Notes under the pieces: generated by a model
What the model was told of the DNA's origin: nothing
What the model saw: the letters and a program-made list of their open reading frames with translations, nothing else
Database searches by the model: none
NCBI GenBank assembly: GCA_019049505.1
Contig: CM032448.1
Location: 52,376,826-52,440,825, forward strand
Source: Pachyrhynchus sulphureomaculatus
Taxonomy: Eukaryota > Arthropoda > Insecta > Coleoptera > Curculionidae
Length of the DNA: 64,000 nt
Direction: 5' to 3'
Shown here: piece by piece, positions 63,401 through 64,000 of the stretch
Position numbering within the stretch: position 1 is the first letter of the stretch
How the letters are laid out: each line of letters begins with the position of its first letter
Translations under genes and position numbers: made by a program

Positions 63401-63689
63401 ATGAGAACTATGATATTTGAGTATTGGTGTTGTTACATTTATATAAATACCCTAAGGTAGATAGGTAATAAAATTAATACTAATGCTAATGAATATGGCT
63501 GGGAAATCCATTCTGAATATTAATTGTATAAATTGAGTAAAGGGGAGTTACCATGGGCCAGACAGGTATCTTTTTGCTCGTTTAGGATGATGTCTGAATT
63601 TTTAATTCTATTTATTTCTAAATTTTCTAATAGGTTTAATTTTACGCCGTGGAAATTTGACAATATTAGTCTTTCATTAAATTAATCCT
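63401..63689. other. AT-rich gap
   Basis: No coding signal seen between the 5' end of L-D and the last LINE fragment. Confidence 0.4.
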
Positions 63690-64000
63690 GCTTTAGTTTA
63701 TTCTTCTTTCAGTTTTCTTACCATATAACTGAGGTCTTCCTCATCTTGCGCTATGATTACTTGGTCGTCTGCGAAACTTAGAGTATATAAGTAATCTTTT
63801 CATATTGGGACTCCCATTCCACTACATTTTTGCTTCCATTTTTTTAATGTTTGTTCGAGGTATATTTTGAATAGTGCTGGGGATGTAGGGCATCCTTGTA
63901 TAATTATTCTCCATGACTCTGTGCTTCTAGTTCTACATGTTCGCTCGATTTTTGCCATCTCTCGTTCTTTTCTTTGTTTATCATCCTCCTCGCTTCTGCA
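63690..64000 (-). pseudogene. LINE L-E reverse transcriptase fragment at window edge
   Basis: The minus strand reads 'IIIQGCPTSPALFKIYLEQT' (PQG block variant), 'KCSGMGVPI', a stop, then 'YTLSFADDQVIIAQDEEDL' (catalytic FADD). The motif style differs from all other LINEs here and resembles RTE or R2-like insect elements. It continues beyond the window. Confidence 0.65.

Overview
The window is 64 kb of eukaryotic DNA, almost certainly arthropod and most likely insect. It consists almost entirely of transposable elements, and I found no ordinary host gene. The evidence is an AT-rich background, GT..AG introns, AATAAA signals, several LINE clades, Penelope-like elements, an errantivirus (insect Ty3/gypsy with env), Tc1 and pogo transposases and an arthropod-type Polinton/Maverick. 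The species cannot be read from the sequence.

The main structure is a nest at about 1-23,750. A decayed Penelope-like element (PLE-A, minus, 22,442-23,750) is split by a Jockey-type LINE (J1, minus). J1 is itself split in its endonuclease domain by an 18.4-kb Polinton (1,562-20,007) with inverted termini of about 396 bp. J1 ORF1 and the start of its endonuclease lie to the right (20,008-22,440). The rest of the endonuclease and the reverse transcriptase (RT) lie to the left (1-1,561) and run off the window. The Polinton's DNA polymerase gene carries two younger insertions: a 703-bp pogo-type MITE (11,717-12,419) and a 5'-truncated LINE (12,552-about 14,714).

The Polinton codes for a chromodomain integrase, a protein-primed family B DNA polymerase (three visible exons before the insertions), a double-jelly-roll major capsid protein, a penton-like minor capsid protein and a 58-residue basic peptide packed between the two capsid genes. 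It also has a coiled-coil protein, a small membrane protein, a conserved arthropod protein beginning with an 'IIDVQGFK' motif, and several unrecognised genes. I see no packaging ATPase and no maturation protease. Many genes carry single-base frame breaks, several at homopolymers.

24-34 kb: a second Penelope-like element with RT and GIY-YIG nuclease; a 216-bp tRNA-derived SINE with a 10-bp target duplication; a decayed errantivirus; a spliced DUF7869-type transposon gene; and a dead Tc1 element. 34.5-40.8 kb: a young errantivirus copy with two 302-bp LTRs that differ by about one base and a CGCG duplication, but with most of gag deleted. 41-44 kb: an R1-like LINE relic. 44-47.6 kb: an I-clade LINE (L-A). 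47.7-51.3 kb: a pogo transposase relic, a small cysteine-rich ORF and a second DUF7869-type gene. 51.4-53.1 kb: a LINE fragment with an embedded hammerhead-like motif and AT repeat, then a perfect 37-bp hairpin. 53.2-59.4 kb: LINE L-C, interrupted by a full-length I-clade LINE (L-B) with a 13-bp target duplication. 59.5-63.4 kb: a Jockey LINE (L-D) whose RT core is deleted. 63.7-64 kb: the edge of one more LINE.

The genes do not form one pathway. They are separate selfish elements piled on each other, and the insertion order can be read directly. The one multi-gene system is the Polinton, with replication (polymerase), integration (integrase) and virion (two capsid proteins) modules.
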